Shown: piece after piece, positions 7,624 through 15,362 of the stretch
Layout: each line of letters opens with the position of its first letter
Position numbering within the stretch: position 1 is the first letter of the stretch
DNA from: CAZGRP01 sp964527995
GTDB lineage: Bacteria > Zhuqueibacterota > Zhuqueibacteria > Oceanimicrobiales > CAZGRP01
Direction: 5' to 3'
Assembly: GCA_964527995.1 (NCBI GenBank)
Contig: CAZGRP010000013.1
Coordinates: forward strand, 11,935-75,934
DNA: 64,000 bases
The notes under the pieces: generated by a model
The model's input: the letters and a program-made list of their open reading frames with translations, nothing else
What the model was told of the DNA's origin: nothing
Databases searched by the model: none
Made by a program: the position numbers and the translations under genes

Positions 7624-8811
7624 ATGACACGGCGAATCTGGACTCTTGTGACCGCGCTGCTGTTTGTTTTGATGACTTCGTGGGCTTTGCCGCAAGAAAA
7701 AAAGATGGCGCGCAAGGACGTCATTAAGTTCTCGCACCAGTATCATCTGGAGGATGTCGGCGCGAGCTGTACGGACTGCCACACCGCCGCGGATTCCAGC
7801 ATGTCGGCGTCGGATAATCTGTTGCCGACGATGAGTGACTGCGGTGGCTGTCACGACGTCGAGGACGAACAGACCTGCACCCAATGTCACTACGAAAAGG
7901 AAGAGACACGGGTGCCCTTTCAGAATCCTGCACGGCAGATCCTTTTTGCGCACAAGCTCCACGTGCAGGATCTGAAACAGGATTGCCAGACTTGTCATCG
8001 TGGTCTCGAGGGAGTCGAGTACGCCAGCAAAGCGAACCTTCCGCAAATGAAGGACTGCGTTAGCTGCCATGACGACCGCCAGGCACCCAGGGAGTGTGCC
8101 AACTGTCATGTCAGCACTCTTCGTTTGCGCCCGGTCTCGCACAGTCCGGATTTTCTCGTCGCCCACAAACGCACGGCGCGGATCGACCTGAGCGATTGCG
8201 CGGTTTGCCACTCCCAGGCTGACTGCCAGCAATGCCATGACGCTGCCGTCCTCACCGGTGTACCTGCCAACAGTGGCAAGAGGCTGGGAGCAAACTTTCG
8301 TCCCAACGCAACGGGTACTCGCGCACTCGTCGTCGAGAGGGTCCACGACCTGAATTTCCGCTTCACACACCCTCTCAAGGCCACGGGTCGTGTCGAGGAA
8401 TGCTCTGTCTGCCACGACCAGCGAACGTTCTGCACGGACTGCCACGCCTCCGAGGGTGTGGACGTGGCAGGTAAGCCGAGCTGGCATGGTGGCTCGGACT
8501 GGGGGGCGTTCGCCGGGGTTGTGCCCCCCCGCGGCGGCCGTCATGCTGAACTCGCCCGGCGCGACATCGAGCGCTGCATCTCCTGCCATGACATCGAGGG
8601 CCAGGATCCCACCTGCATGCTCTGCCACCGCGATGATGATGGCGTCAAGGGGACGGACCCGAAAACCCATAGCAGTGATTTCGCAGACCGATTCGGCGAA
8701 GACGCCCAGTTCCATAATGACGACGGTGCCGTCTGTTTCGCCTGTCATACGAATACCAGGCAGGCGGGAGTCGGCTTCTGCGGCTACTGCCACGGGGCCG
8801 AGCCCGAGTGA
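7624..8811 (+). CDS. 14-haem cytochrome c (c3/c7-like)
   Basis: A 395-residue exported protein (signal about residues 1-22) with fourteen CxxCH motifs, mostly in closely spaced pairs: CGGCH/CTQCH, CVSCH/CANCH, CAVCH/CQQCH, CSVCH/CTDCH, CISCH/CMLCH, CFACH/CGYCH. Histidines preceding pairs (KFSHQYH, LFAHKLH, FTHPL) match the distal ligands used in c7/c3 modules. There is no membrane helix after the signal peptide, so it should be soluble periplasmic or surface-located. It starts at ATG 7624 after CCCGGAGG. It is last in the cytochrome/barrel cluster and could be the wire that crosses or meets the barrel encoded just before it. Localisation is not shown by sequence. Confidence 0.9.
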   Translation: MTRRIWTLVTALLFVLMTSWALPQEKKMARKDVIKFSHQYHLEDVGASCTDCHTAADSSMSASDNLLPTMSDCGGCHDVEDEQTCTQCHYEKEETRVPFQNPARQILFAHKLHVQDLKQDCQTCHRGLEGVEYASKANLPQMKDCVSCHDDRQAPRECANCHVSTLRLRPVSHSPDFLVAHKRTARIDLSDCAVCHSQADCQQCHDAAVLTGVPANSGKRLGANFRPNATGTRALVVERVHDLNFRFTHPLKATGRVEECSVCHDQRTFCTDCHASEGVDVAGKPSWHGGSDWGAFAGVVPPRGGRHAELARRDIERCISCHDIEGQDPTCMLCHRDDDGVKGTDPKTHSSDFADRFGEDAQFHNDDGAVCFACHTNTRQAGVGFCGYCHGAEPE

Positions 8812-9130
8812 AGTCCGCTGGACCGACATTGGCAATCGTAGCTTTCAAGCGCGGCTCCTGCAAGGGAGCCGTTGCTGTTTGTGGGCGCGTGCACGCAGCA
8901 CGATCAGCCTCGGGACGGCGGTACTCCTCCAACCCACCGACTTTCCCTTGAAGGTGCCTTTCCGGGCCGGGGCCTTTCCTACGATTGAGAACTGATCTCA
9001 GTGATTTTCCCATCTATGAAAAGCACTTGCCGGCCATGGTTCCCCGCAAGGCGCCGATAACCTTGTACAACCTTTTGAAAAACATCGACCTGAGATGCGC
9101 CGGGCGCAGCCCATCATTGGCCTGGCTGTG

Positions 9131-9145
9131 TGGAACATTGTTTGC
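9131..9145 (+). promoter_or_regulatory. Sigma54 promoter upstream of the tonB/feo genes
   Basis: TGGAAC-N5-TTGC gives an exact GG-N10-GC spacing (GG 9132-9133, GC 9144-9145), one base off the TGGCAC consensus. It lies about 48 bases before the small ORF at 9194. The rest of the interval 8812-9130 shows nothing I can name. Confidence 0.6.
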
Positions 9146-9193
9146 CCGTATTAAAGATGTAAGCCGGATCTCCATGGCCGAAGGAGTCGCGAC

Positions 9194-9364
9194 GTGACGG
9201 ACGTCATCGTGGCAGTCGACCCTGCGGGCGAACAGGTCGGGCCACGGGGATGTCATCGCTGCGGCAACGCCTTGGCGGTTCTGAAATCGTATGGCCTGGA
9301 AACCGCCCTGGGGGAGAAGGCCATGGAGAGACCGCCTGGGTTGACCAGGAGACTGGTCCGGTAA
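9194..9364 (+). CDS. Possible 56-residue protein with a CHxC motif
   Basis: GTG 9194 is preceded by AAGGAG with a seven-base spacer, an excellent ribosome site, and the frame runs 56 codons to TAA at 9362. The product contains GPRGCHRCGNALAVLKSYG (about residues 16-34), a small Cys-His-Cys cluster that could bind metal, and a basic tail. It sits between a sigma54-type promoter and tonB, 23 bases before the latter. No family is recognised. The ribosome site, position and metal-like motif support it; the short length and non-ATG start limit confidence. Confidence 0.5.
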   Translation: MTDVIVAVDPAGEQVGPRGCHRCGNALAVLKSYGLETALGEKAMERPPGLTRRLVR

Positions 9365-9387
9365 CTCCCTAAAAAGCGAGGTGGGCC

Positions 9388-10071
9388 ATGAAAAGATACG
9401 ATATGCCGATGGCCGACCTGAGAAGGAACTATCGAAAGGCCTTTGAGTTGGCGCTGGTCGTCTCTTTGCTCGTCACCATTGTGCTATTCCAGGGATTTCG
9501 GGGCATCGGGATTCGCGAGCGTCGGGTTGAGGCCAAGCCGATCGAGATCCGTGTCGAGGACATTCCGGTCACGCAGCAGTTCAAGCGACCCCCGCCACCG
9601 CCGCGGCCGAGCGTGCCGATTCCGACCGAAAGCGAAGACGTCCCAGAGGATGTCACCATCCAGTCGACCGAGCTCGACCTGAGCGAGCTGCCTCCGCCGC
9701 CTCCACCGCCTGAGTCGCAGAGCGGCGATATCGAATCAGGGTACGTCTTCGTGCCCTACGACGAGGCGCCTCAGTTGATTGGCGGGATGGCGTCGATCCG
9801 GCGTTACCTTGTCTACCCGGAGCTGGCACGCAAGGCTGGAATCGAAGGCGTGGTGATGATCGGCGTGCTGATCGATGAGAGCGGCAAGCCGATCAAGACG
9901 CAAATCCTCAAGGCCTCTGGAGCCCATATCGGTTTCGAGGAAGCCGCGGCTACGGCCGTCATGCACACAAGATGGAAGCCGGCCAAACAGCGCGACAGGC
10001 CAGTGAAGGTATGGGTGTCCATTCCGATCCGCTTCAAGCTTCGTGAGGCGGCCGTAAACCAGCCGTCGTGA
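9388..10071 (+). CDS. tonB: TonB-family energy transducer
   Basis: This 227-residue protein has one N-terminal transmembrane helix (about residues 21-40), a proline-rich spacer (KRPPPPPRPSVPIP, ELPPPPPPPES) and a C-terminal TonB domain (about 125-220). Recognisable parts of that domain are LARKAGIEGVVMIGVLID, GKPIKTQILKASG and AVMHTRWKPAKQ. TonB couples the inner-membrane proton gradient, through ExbBD, to outer-membrane receptors. No exbBD or TonB-dependent receptor is present in the window. It lies 51 bases upstream of feoB, so a role in iron or haem acquisition is likely. A ribosome site (GCGAGGTGGG) precedes ATG 9388. Confidence 0.9.
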   Translation: MKRYDMPMADLRRNYRKAFELALVVSLLVTIVLFQGFRGIGIRERRVEAKPIEIRVEDIPVTQQFKRPPPPPRPSVPIPTESEDVPEDVTIQSTELDLSELPPPPPPPESQSGDIESGYVFVPYDEAPQLIGGMASIRRYLVYPELARKAGIEGVVMIGVLIDESGKPIKTQILKASGAHIGFEEAAATAVMHTRWKPAKQRDRPVKVWVSIPIRFKLREAAVNQPS

Positions 10072-10122
10072 GGGCAAGGAACCATCCACGGATCGTGACA
10101 GGAAAATCAACGCAGGGATCGA

Positions 10123-12105
10123 ATGCCGCACTGCTGTGGTCGAAGTGAAACCGATGAGGTGCAGCGCGGCGATGCCGTCGTCCTGGTGGGGAATCCGAAC
10201 GTTGGTAAGAGCGTAATCTTCGGATATCTCACCGGGCGGTACGTCACCGTCGCTAACTATCCCGGCACGACTGTGGAAATCGCCACAGGCAAGGCCCGGT
10301 GGAACGGTCGCGTTCATGCCGTCATCGATACGCCGGGAGTCAACAGCCTTCTGCCGGTGTCCGAAGAAGAGCGTGTGACCTGTGACATCCTTCTCCGCGG
10401 TCGGGCACGGCATGTGGTCCAGGTAGCAGACGCCAAGAATCTGCGGCGCGCACTGATGCTTTCGGTGCAGCTCGCGGAGCTTGGCGTTCCTTTTATCCTC
10501 GATTTGAACATGATCGACGAAGCCCAGAAGCGCGGCATCGACGTGGATGCAAACGCACTGGCTCGCCGTCTGGGGGCACCGGTGGTGACGAGTGTTGCCA
10601 TCCGCAAAGATGGGCTATCGCGGCTGCGGCAGCTGTTGCAGCATGACCCGCCGCGGGCAACCGTCCGTACTTCCTATCCCGAGGTGATCGAGGCGGCGGT
10701 GAGGAAGATCGAGCCTCTGCTACCGGACAGCGGCATCTCACGTCGGGCACTTGCCCTGATGTTCTTCTCCGGCGACAAGGGAGTGGAATCCTTTCTCGGC
10801 GAACACCTGGATGCGGAGGCGATGGCAGCGGTGCGAAGCCTGCGGGACGAGGTTCGCACACAGGTTTCCGACTCCGTGGCCTGCCTGATTCAGGAAGCAC
10901 GCCGGCAGACGGTCGAGAAACTGCTTGCCGAGATCTACAGCGCTGATCGGCGTTCGTCCGGCACCCTGGCGGATCGGATCAGCACTCTGACCATGCATCC
11001 GATCTGGGGAGTGCCTGTTGTCCTCCTCATTCTGTTTCTCCTCTATGAGTTTGTCGGCGTCTTCGGCGCCGGGGTGCTCGTGGATTTTCTCGAGAACCGC
11101 CTGTTTGGCGGCTTCATCATACCGTGGTCGGCACGTCTGGTCGACTGGCTGGTGCCCGTTGCTCTTCTACGCGACTTGCTGGTCGGTCCGTACGGCCTGA
11201 TCACGATGGCACTCGACTACTCCATCGCCATCGTCCTGCCGGTGGTGGGAACGTTTTTCTTCGCTTTCGGAGTCCTTGAAGATTCGGGGTACCTGCCTCG
11301 CCTTGCCGTCATGCTGAACCGCATCTTTCGAGCCATGGGCTTGAATGGCAAGGCCGTTTTGCCGATGGTGTTGGGCTTGGGTTGCGACACCATGGCCACT
11401 CTGACCACGCGGATTCTGGAGACGCGCAAGGAGCGGACATTGGTGACGCTTCTACTGGCTTTGGGCATCCCGTGCTCGGCCCAGCTCGGGGTGATCCTCG
11501 GCATGCTGGGCGGGCTGTCGGCCAGAGCCACCCTGCTGTGGCTCCTGGTCGTCGTCGGCCTGCTATTGACTGTAGGGTACCTGGCTTCGAAAGTGATCCC
11601 CGGTCAGGGCTCCGACTTCATCCTGGAGCTTCCGCCGATTCGCTGGCCCACGTTCTCCAACCTTGCTATCAAGACCGTGGCACGCATCGAGTGGTATCTG
11701 AGGGAAGCGGTACCGCTGTTCTTTCTGGGCACACTGGTTCTTTTTGTGTTTGCCAAGACGGGAGCATTGGCAGTCATTGAACGCGCCGCCGCACCAGTTG
11801 TGCAGGGGTTGCTCGGGCTTCCTGCGGCTGCCACCGAGGCTTTTCTTGTCGGCTTCCTGCGGCGCGATTACGGTGCGGCGGGCTTGTTCGATCTTGCCCG
11901 GAACGGGCTGCTGGATCCCGTGCAGGTGGTCGTCAGCCTCGTCACGATCACCCTGTTTGTCCCGTGCATTGCAAACTTCTTCATCATCATCAAGGAACGC
12001 GGCCTGGCGATCGGCCTGGCCATCTTCAGCTTTATCATTCCGTTCGCCGTCGCAGTGGGCGCGGTGCTCAACTGGGTACTGCGAGCCTACGGAGTCGCTT
12101 TATGA
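10123..12105 (+). CDS. feoB: Ferrous iron transporter FeoB
   Basis: A 660-residue membrane GTPase. The N-terminal G domain has G1 GNPNVGKS (about residues 27-34), G2 in NYPGTTVE, G3 DTPG and G4 NMIDE, the last being the usual FeoB form. It is followed by a GDI-like helical region and, from about residue 290, a membrane domain with two Gate-like segments (for example GLGCDTMATLTTRILETRKER and FLVGFLRRDYGAAGLFDL). It imports Fe(II) across the inner membrane. The length is somewhat below E. coli FeoB. The N-terminal CCGR may be a small metal or redox site. It overlaps the downstream feoA-like gene by ATGA. Supplying iron for about 100 haems is an obvious reason for its location here. Confidence 0.95.
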   Translation: MPHCCGRSETDEVQRGDAVVLVGNPNVGKSVIFGYLTGRYVTVANYPGTTVEIATGKARWNGRVHAVIDTPGVNSLLPVSEEERVTCDILLRGRARHVVQVADAKNLRRALMLSVQLAELGVPFILDLNMIDEAQKRGIDVDANALARRLGAPVVTSVAIRKDGLSRLRQLLQHDPPRATVRTSYPEVIEAAVRKIEPLLPDSGISRRALALMFFSGDKGVESFLGEHLDAEAMAAVRSLRDEVRTQVSDSVACLIQEARRQTVEKLLAEIYSADRRSSGTLADRISTLTMHPIWGVPVVLLILFLLYEFVGVFGAGVLVDFLENRLFGGFIIPWSARLVDWLVPVALLRDLLVGPYGLITMALDYSIAIVLPVVGTFFFAFGVLEDSGYLPRLAVMLNRIFRAMGLNGKAVLPMVLGLGCDTMATLTTRILETRKERTLVTLLLALGIPCSAQLGVILGMLGGLSARATLLWLLVVVGLLLTVGYLASKVIPGQGSDFILELPPIRWPTFSNLAIKTVARIEWYLREAVPLFFLGTLVLFVFAKTGALAVIERAAAPVVQGLLGLPAAATEAFLVGFLRRDYGAAGLFDLARNGLLDPVQVVVSLVTITLFVPCIANFFIIIKERGLAIGLAIFSFIIPFAVAVGAVLNWVLRAYGVAL

Positions 12106-12773
12106 AGTGTCCACTTTGCGGGTGTGAGTTTTCCGAAAGCGCTACAACGCAGTGTCGGCGTTGTCCGCTGCATGGAGATTGTCAGCTCGTGTGCTGCCCG
12201 AACTGCGGGTACCAGTGGCCGCAAGATTCGCGCGTCGTCTCCTGGCTGAAACGCGCGTTCCGAGTCGCGGAGAACGCCACGCGGAGGGCATCTTCACACC
12301 TGAACGGGCGGGGACGTGCGGCCGAGGTGCGTCGCACTGGCTCGATTCAACAGCCTCACCTCGGCCTGCTGCGAAAGGGGATGCGGCGCCTTCTTGGCCG
12401 CGGGCTGCCGGGGATGTTTCGCCATCGGCCTCTTGGGCCCGACGCAGCTCCGGAGGTTTTACGGGCCTTCGACGTCCAATTGCCGCACCCAGCGCCAGAC
12501 AGGCGAGAACTTCCCGCTGGCGAGGTACGGCTTCGCGACGTACCGGTGGTGCGGCCGCTGACGGATCTGCGGGCGGGAGAGGTAGCCCAAGTCGTTTCGG
12601 TGAGTTCGGATACAGAGTCACGGCTTCATCGGCTCGGATCGCTGGGGCTCGTACCCGGCTCGGCCATCGAACTGCAGCAGAAGCACCCGTCTTTTGTGGT
12701 CAAGGTGGATGAGACATTGCTGGCGATGGACCGTGACGTGGCTTCGAGAATCTATGTGGTGCCGGCCGGATGA
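12102..12773 (+). CDS. Zinc-ribbon/FeoA fusion protein
   Basis: The 223-residue product starts at ATG 12102, overlapping the feoB stop. Residues 1-45 hold a cysteine-rich part (MKCPLCGCEF, CRRCPLHGDCQLVCCPNCGYQWP), probably a metal-binding ribbon. The last about 75 residues form a FeoA SH3-like domain (LTDLRAGEVAQVVSVSS, LGSLGLVPGSAIELQQK, LLAMDRDVASRIYV). FeoA-type domains bind and regulate FeoB. Between the two lies an Arg/Pro-rich linker of about 100 residues with no recognisable fold. That is long for this arrangement, so a pair of compensating frameshifts there is possible. The cysteine-rich half plus FeoA at the end of a feoB operon is a known fusion type. Confidence 0.75.
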   Translation: MKCPLCGCEFSESATTQCRRCPLHGDCQLVCCPNCGYQWPQDSRVVSWLKRAFRVAENATRRASSHLNGRGRAAEVRRTGSIQQPHLGLLRKGMRRLLGRGLPGMFRHRPLGPDAAPEVLRAFDVQLPHPAPDRRELPAGEVRLRDVPVVRPLTDLRAGEVAQVVSVSSDTESRLHRLGSLGLVPGSAIELQQKHPSFVVKVDETLLAMDRDVASRIYVVPAG

Positions 12774-12844
12774 AACGCCGGCTTGCAGCCGGCTCCAGCC
12801 TTGAGTCCCGGAGGTGCCCTGCAGTGTTCGCGCAGAAAAAGGAC

Positions 12845-12872
12845 TTGATTTTTTCGGCCAGATTGGTATACT
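12845..12872 (+). promoter_or_regulatory. Sigma70-type promoter in the 12774-13114 intergenic region
   Basis: TTGATT (12845-12850), 16 bases, TATACT (12867-12872). It would transcribe the AhpD-like gene at 13115 with a leader of about 235 bases. A perfect 7-bp hairpin (GCCGGCT/AGCCGGC, 12777-12793) follows the feo operon without a T-run. Nothing else is evident in this 341-base stretch. Confidence 0.5.
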
Positions 12873-13114
12873 AAATGACATCGTAGTGATCATACCTCTT
12901 GCATCTTGAACCACATGTTTCCCGCCTCTGCAGTCTTTGTCCTGACCGTACGCGCAGGACGTGACACGACATGGATCTTCTCGGATCTATGAGCCTTTTG
13001 CACGAGCCGCAAGAATCCAGCATCTGAGTAGTAAGGGGACGTAGCGCCGTCGTTGTGGATCTTTTCTGGCGGTCCGGATACCACCCACCTCTAACCTCGA
13101 GGAGGAAAGTGCAC

Positions 13115-13435
13115 ATGAAAAGAGAACCACCTCCACCGGATGTGCACCAGGCCTTTGTGAAGCGCTACCCTAAGTTGGGGCAGGCCTGGGAACTCATTGC
13201 CGAAGCTGGAGCGGCTGGCCCGATCGATGACAAGACGGCGCGGCTGGTGAAGCTGGGCGCTGCTATCGGCGCCTTGCGCGAGGGCGCGGTGCATGCCAGC
13301 GTCCGCAAAGCGTTGGCAATCGGGATTTCCAGAGAGGAAATCGAACAAGTCGTCGCTCTGTGTGCTGGGACCCTGGGCTTGCCTGCCGCTGTTGCCGCTT
13401 ACACATGGGTTGAAGACGTTTTGAAGCAGGAGTAA
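13115..13435 (+). CDS. Carboxymuconolactone decarboxylase/AhpD-family protein without the CxxC pair
   Basis: A 106-residue all-helical protein with the family core: FVKRYPKLGQAWELIAEAG, DDKTARLVKLGAAIGAL, SVRKALAIGISREEIEQVV. AhpD relatives use a CxxCxxxH site; here the corresponding segment is EGAVHASVRKAL, with the His but no cysteines, so thiol peroxidase-type activity is unlikely. The single Cys (ALCAGTLG) is in the next helix. ATG 13115 follows GAGGAGGAAAG. It lies 93 bases before the octahaem HAO-like gene, so the two may be co-expressed. Its reaction is unknown. Confidence 0.8.
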   Translation: MKREPPPPDVHQAFVKRYPKLGQAWELIAEAGAAGPIDDKTARLVKLGAAIGALREGAVHASVRKALAIGISREEIEQVVALCAGTLGLPAAVAAYTWVEDVLKQE

Positions 13436-13528
13436 AGCGCGGCCCGAGGCCTGCGAGGGCAGTGTTGCCTCTGCGGTATGTCCTGAGCGAATATCTGATG
13501 CCCGAGAACCAACCCACGAGGAGGAATC

Positions 13529-14845
13529 ATGAGCGACAAAGTTCATGACGCAGTGAGCGGGAGTATATGGGCTATCCTGTTTGCAGCAACTTTCTTCCTG
13601 CTTATCAGCGGAGCCCCGGCCTGGGCTGGAGAGCCGGCGCGGAACAACGCTACGGAAGACGACGCCTGTATCCAGTGCCACAGCAAGCCCGAAGTCACGC
13701 CGCTTCAGGTTGCTGACTGGAAGCAAAGCAAACATGCCGAGCAGGGGGTCTCCTGCGACGCCTGCCATGGTGACGCCCACAAGACCATGACGGACTGGCA
13801 GAAAGCGACCTTGCCGACGCCTGCGGTGTGCGGCGAGTGCCATGAGGAGCGTGTGGCGCAATTCAAGCGCGGCAAACACGCCGCTGCCTGGGCCGCGATG
13901 AAAGCGATGCCGGCCACCCACTATCAGCCCATGGAACTCATCGCCGGCATGAAAGGGTGCGGCGGATGCCACAAGATCGGGCTCAAATCAGAAGAGGAGA
14001 TGAAACAACTCAAGGCGCAGGGACTGCGACATGGGGTGGCTTCGTGCGATGCCTGCCACACGCGGCACACCTTCTCCGTGGCCGAGGCGAGCGAACCCGA
14101 GGCTTGCGCCACCTGCCACATGGGCTTCGACCATCCGCAGTGGGAGATGTGGTCCAATTCGAAGCACGGTGTCCGCTACAAGCTGAAGCGCCTGGGTGTC
14201 TTGCCCAAAGATGCGCCTGCGCCGAAGTGCCAGACCTGCCACATGCCCGACGGCGATCATGAAGTGCGTACGGCATGGGGCTTCCTGGCCGTACGGCTTC
14301 CTATGCCAGAGGACAAACAGTGGGCCCAGGATCGCACGACGATTCTCAAAGGATTGGGTGTCCTCGATCCCAGCGGCAAGCCGACCGCCCGTCTTGAGGC
14401 CGTGAAGGCTGCCGATGTGGCTCGACTGGATCAGCCCTCCTGGGAGAAAGAACGCAACAAGATGCTGGCGGTATGCTCGCAGTGCCACTCCGAGCCTTTC
14501 GCCAAGGGTGAGTTGGAAAAGAGTGATCAGATCATCAAACATGCCGACCGCTTGCTGGCCGAAGCTATAGAGATTGTTGCCGGCCTCTACCGCGACGGCA
14601 TTCTCAAGAAACCTGAGAACTACTCCTACGCCTATCCTGATCTCTTGACGTTTCACGAGGCGATGACGCCGATCGAGCAGAAGCTCTTCGAGATGTTTCT
14701 GGAGCATCGCATGCGGGCTTTCCAGGGCAGCTTCCACGCCAACCCCGACTACGCTCTCTGGTACGGCTGGGCCGCCATGCGAACCGACCTGACGGAGATC
14801 AAGGCGATGGCCGAGGAGCTGCGGGAAAAGGCAGAAAGTCGGTAG
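13529..14845 (+). CDS. Octahaem HAO-like cytochrome c
   Basis: This 438-residue exported protein (signal about residues 1-33, ending AWAGE) has eight CxxCH motifs: CIQCH, CDACH, CGECH, CGGCH, CDACH, CATCH, CQTCH, CSQCH. After the last haem comes a long helical C-terminal region (about 325-438) with FEMFLEHRMRAFQGSFHANPDYALWYGW. Haem number, order and this tail match the hydroxylamine oxidoreductase family, whose members either oxidise hydroxylamine or hydrazine, or reduce nitrite (epsilon-proteobacterial type). The tail has tyrosines in NPDYALWYGW, but I cannot tell without alignment whether one is the P460-crosslinking Tyr. The nearby NapC/NirT-like cytochrome at 15363 and the nitrate reductase at 57380 favour a reductive nitrogen role, which is inference. 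Confidence 0.82.
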   Translation: MSDKVHDAVSGSIWAILFAATFFLLISGAPAWAGEPARNNATEDDACIQCHSKPEVTPLQVADWKQSKHAEQGVSCDACHGDAHKTMTDWQKATLPTPAVCGECHEERVAQFKRGKHAAAWAAMKAMPATHYQPMELIAGMKGCGGCHKIGLKSEEEMKQLKAQGLRHGVASCDACHTRHTFSVAEASEPEACATCHMGFDHPQWEMWSNSKHGVRYKLKRLGVLPKDAPAPKCQTCHMPDGDHEVRTAWGFLAVRLPMPEDKQWAQDRTTILKGLGVLDPSGKPTARLEAVKAADVARLDQPSWEKERNKMLAVCSQCHSEPFAKGELEKSDQIIKHADRLLAEAIEIVAGLYRDGILKKPENYSYAYPDLLTFHEAMTPIEQKLFEMFLEHRMRAFQGSFHANPDYALWYGWAAMRTDLTEIKAMAEELREKAESR

Positions 14846-14958
14846 TGCTCAAGGTGTAGCATGCCTGGGGGAAAGTGCAGGAGGCTGTCATGCATGGACG
14901 TACGGACCTTCGCATTTGGCCGCCTGAGGTTCTGCCAGCTTTTCCTGCGGGTGGAGGC

Positions 14959-15015
14959 GCCCCCTGTGAGCTGCGCTCGCCAAAGCGATGGAGGCGAGTG
15001 CAGCCGCCAGGGGGC
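14959..15015 (+). terminator. Long composite hairpin between two operons
   Basis: The outer stem GCCCCCTG/CAGGGGGC (14959-14966 with 15008-15015) encloses an inner 12-bp stem (14970-14981 with 14993-15004, one mismatch) and an 11-base loop. There is no T-run after it. It may be a factor-assisted terminator or RNA-stabilising structure. The remainder of 14846-15362 holds the sigma54 promoter at 15172; I see no gene in it. Confidence 0.5.
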
Positions 15016-15171
15016 TTCTCACTTATGGGAAAGGAGGCTTCGTTTTTTCCCAGAGTTGAAAGCGATCACTACAAAATGTAGCCCAGGAGGATGGAACCAT
15101 AACGTATACAACTACTTAAAAAACAATGAGTGTCAACTTCGGGGGCTGATCGATGCATCTGGGGCGGCGTC

Positions 15172-15187
15172 TGGTACACTGCTTGCA
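15172..15187 (+). promoter_or_regulatory. Sigma54 promoter of the Rieske/cytochrome b operon
   Basis: TGGTAC-N5-TTGCA, GG-N10-GC exact (GG 15173-15174, GC 15185-15186), with a single deviation from TGGCAC. It lies about 175 bases upstream of the multihaem gene that starts the operon, an operon that itself ends with a haem-binding kinase and a sigma54 activator. Confidence 0.68.
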
Positions 15188-15362
15188 AGGCGAACAGCGG
15201 TTTGCGGATTCCTGGCGGAAAATTGACCGCCTTCACAGATTCGCGAACCTGAGGGGCAGGGGCCGGCATTTGTTCTCTCCCTGTACTCCCCGATTCGACA
15301 AATCCATTCGAGCTGACACGACATCGTGATCCCTCTGGTGGACGCCGAGTGACCTCAACCTG

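Noticed and set aside
8985..9197. 70-codon plus-strand frame in the intergenic region before tonB
   Set aside because: No ribosome site, no recognisable composition, and it overlaps the sigma54-type promoter and the better supported ORF at 9194.
12316..12561. Cys-rich frame within the FeoA fusion gene
   Set aside because: It has no start signal of its own and lies inside a gene with a recognisable N and C terminus; kept only as an oddity of the linker.
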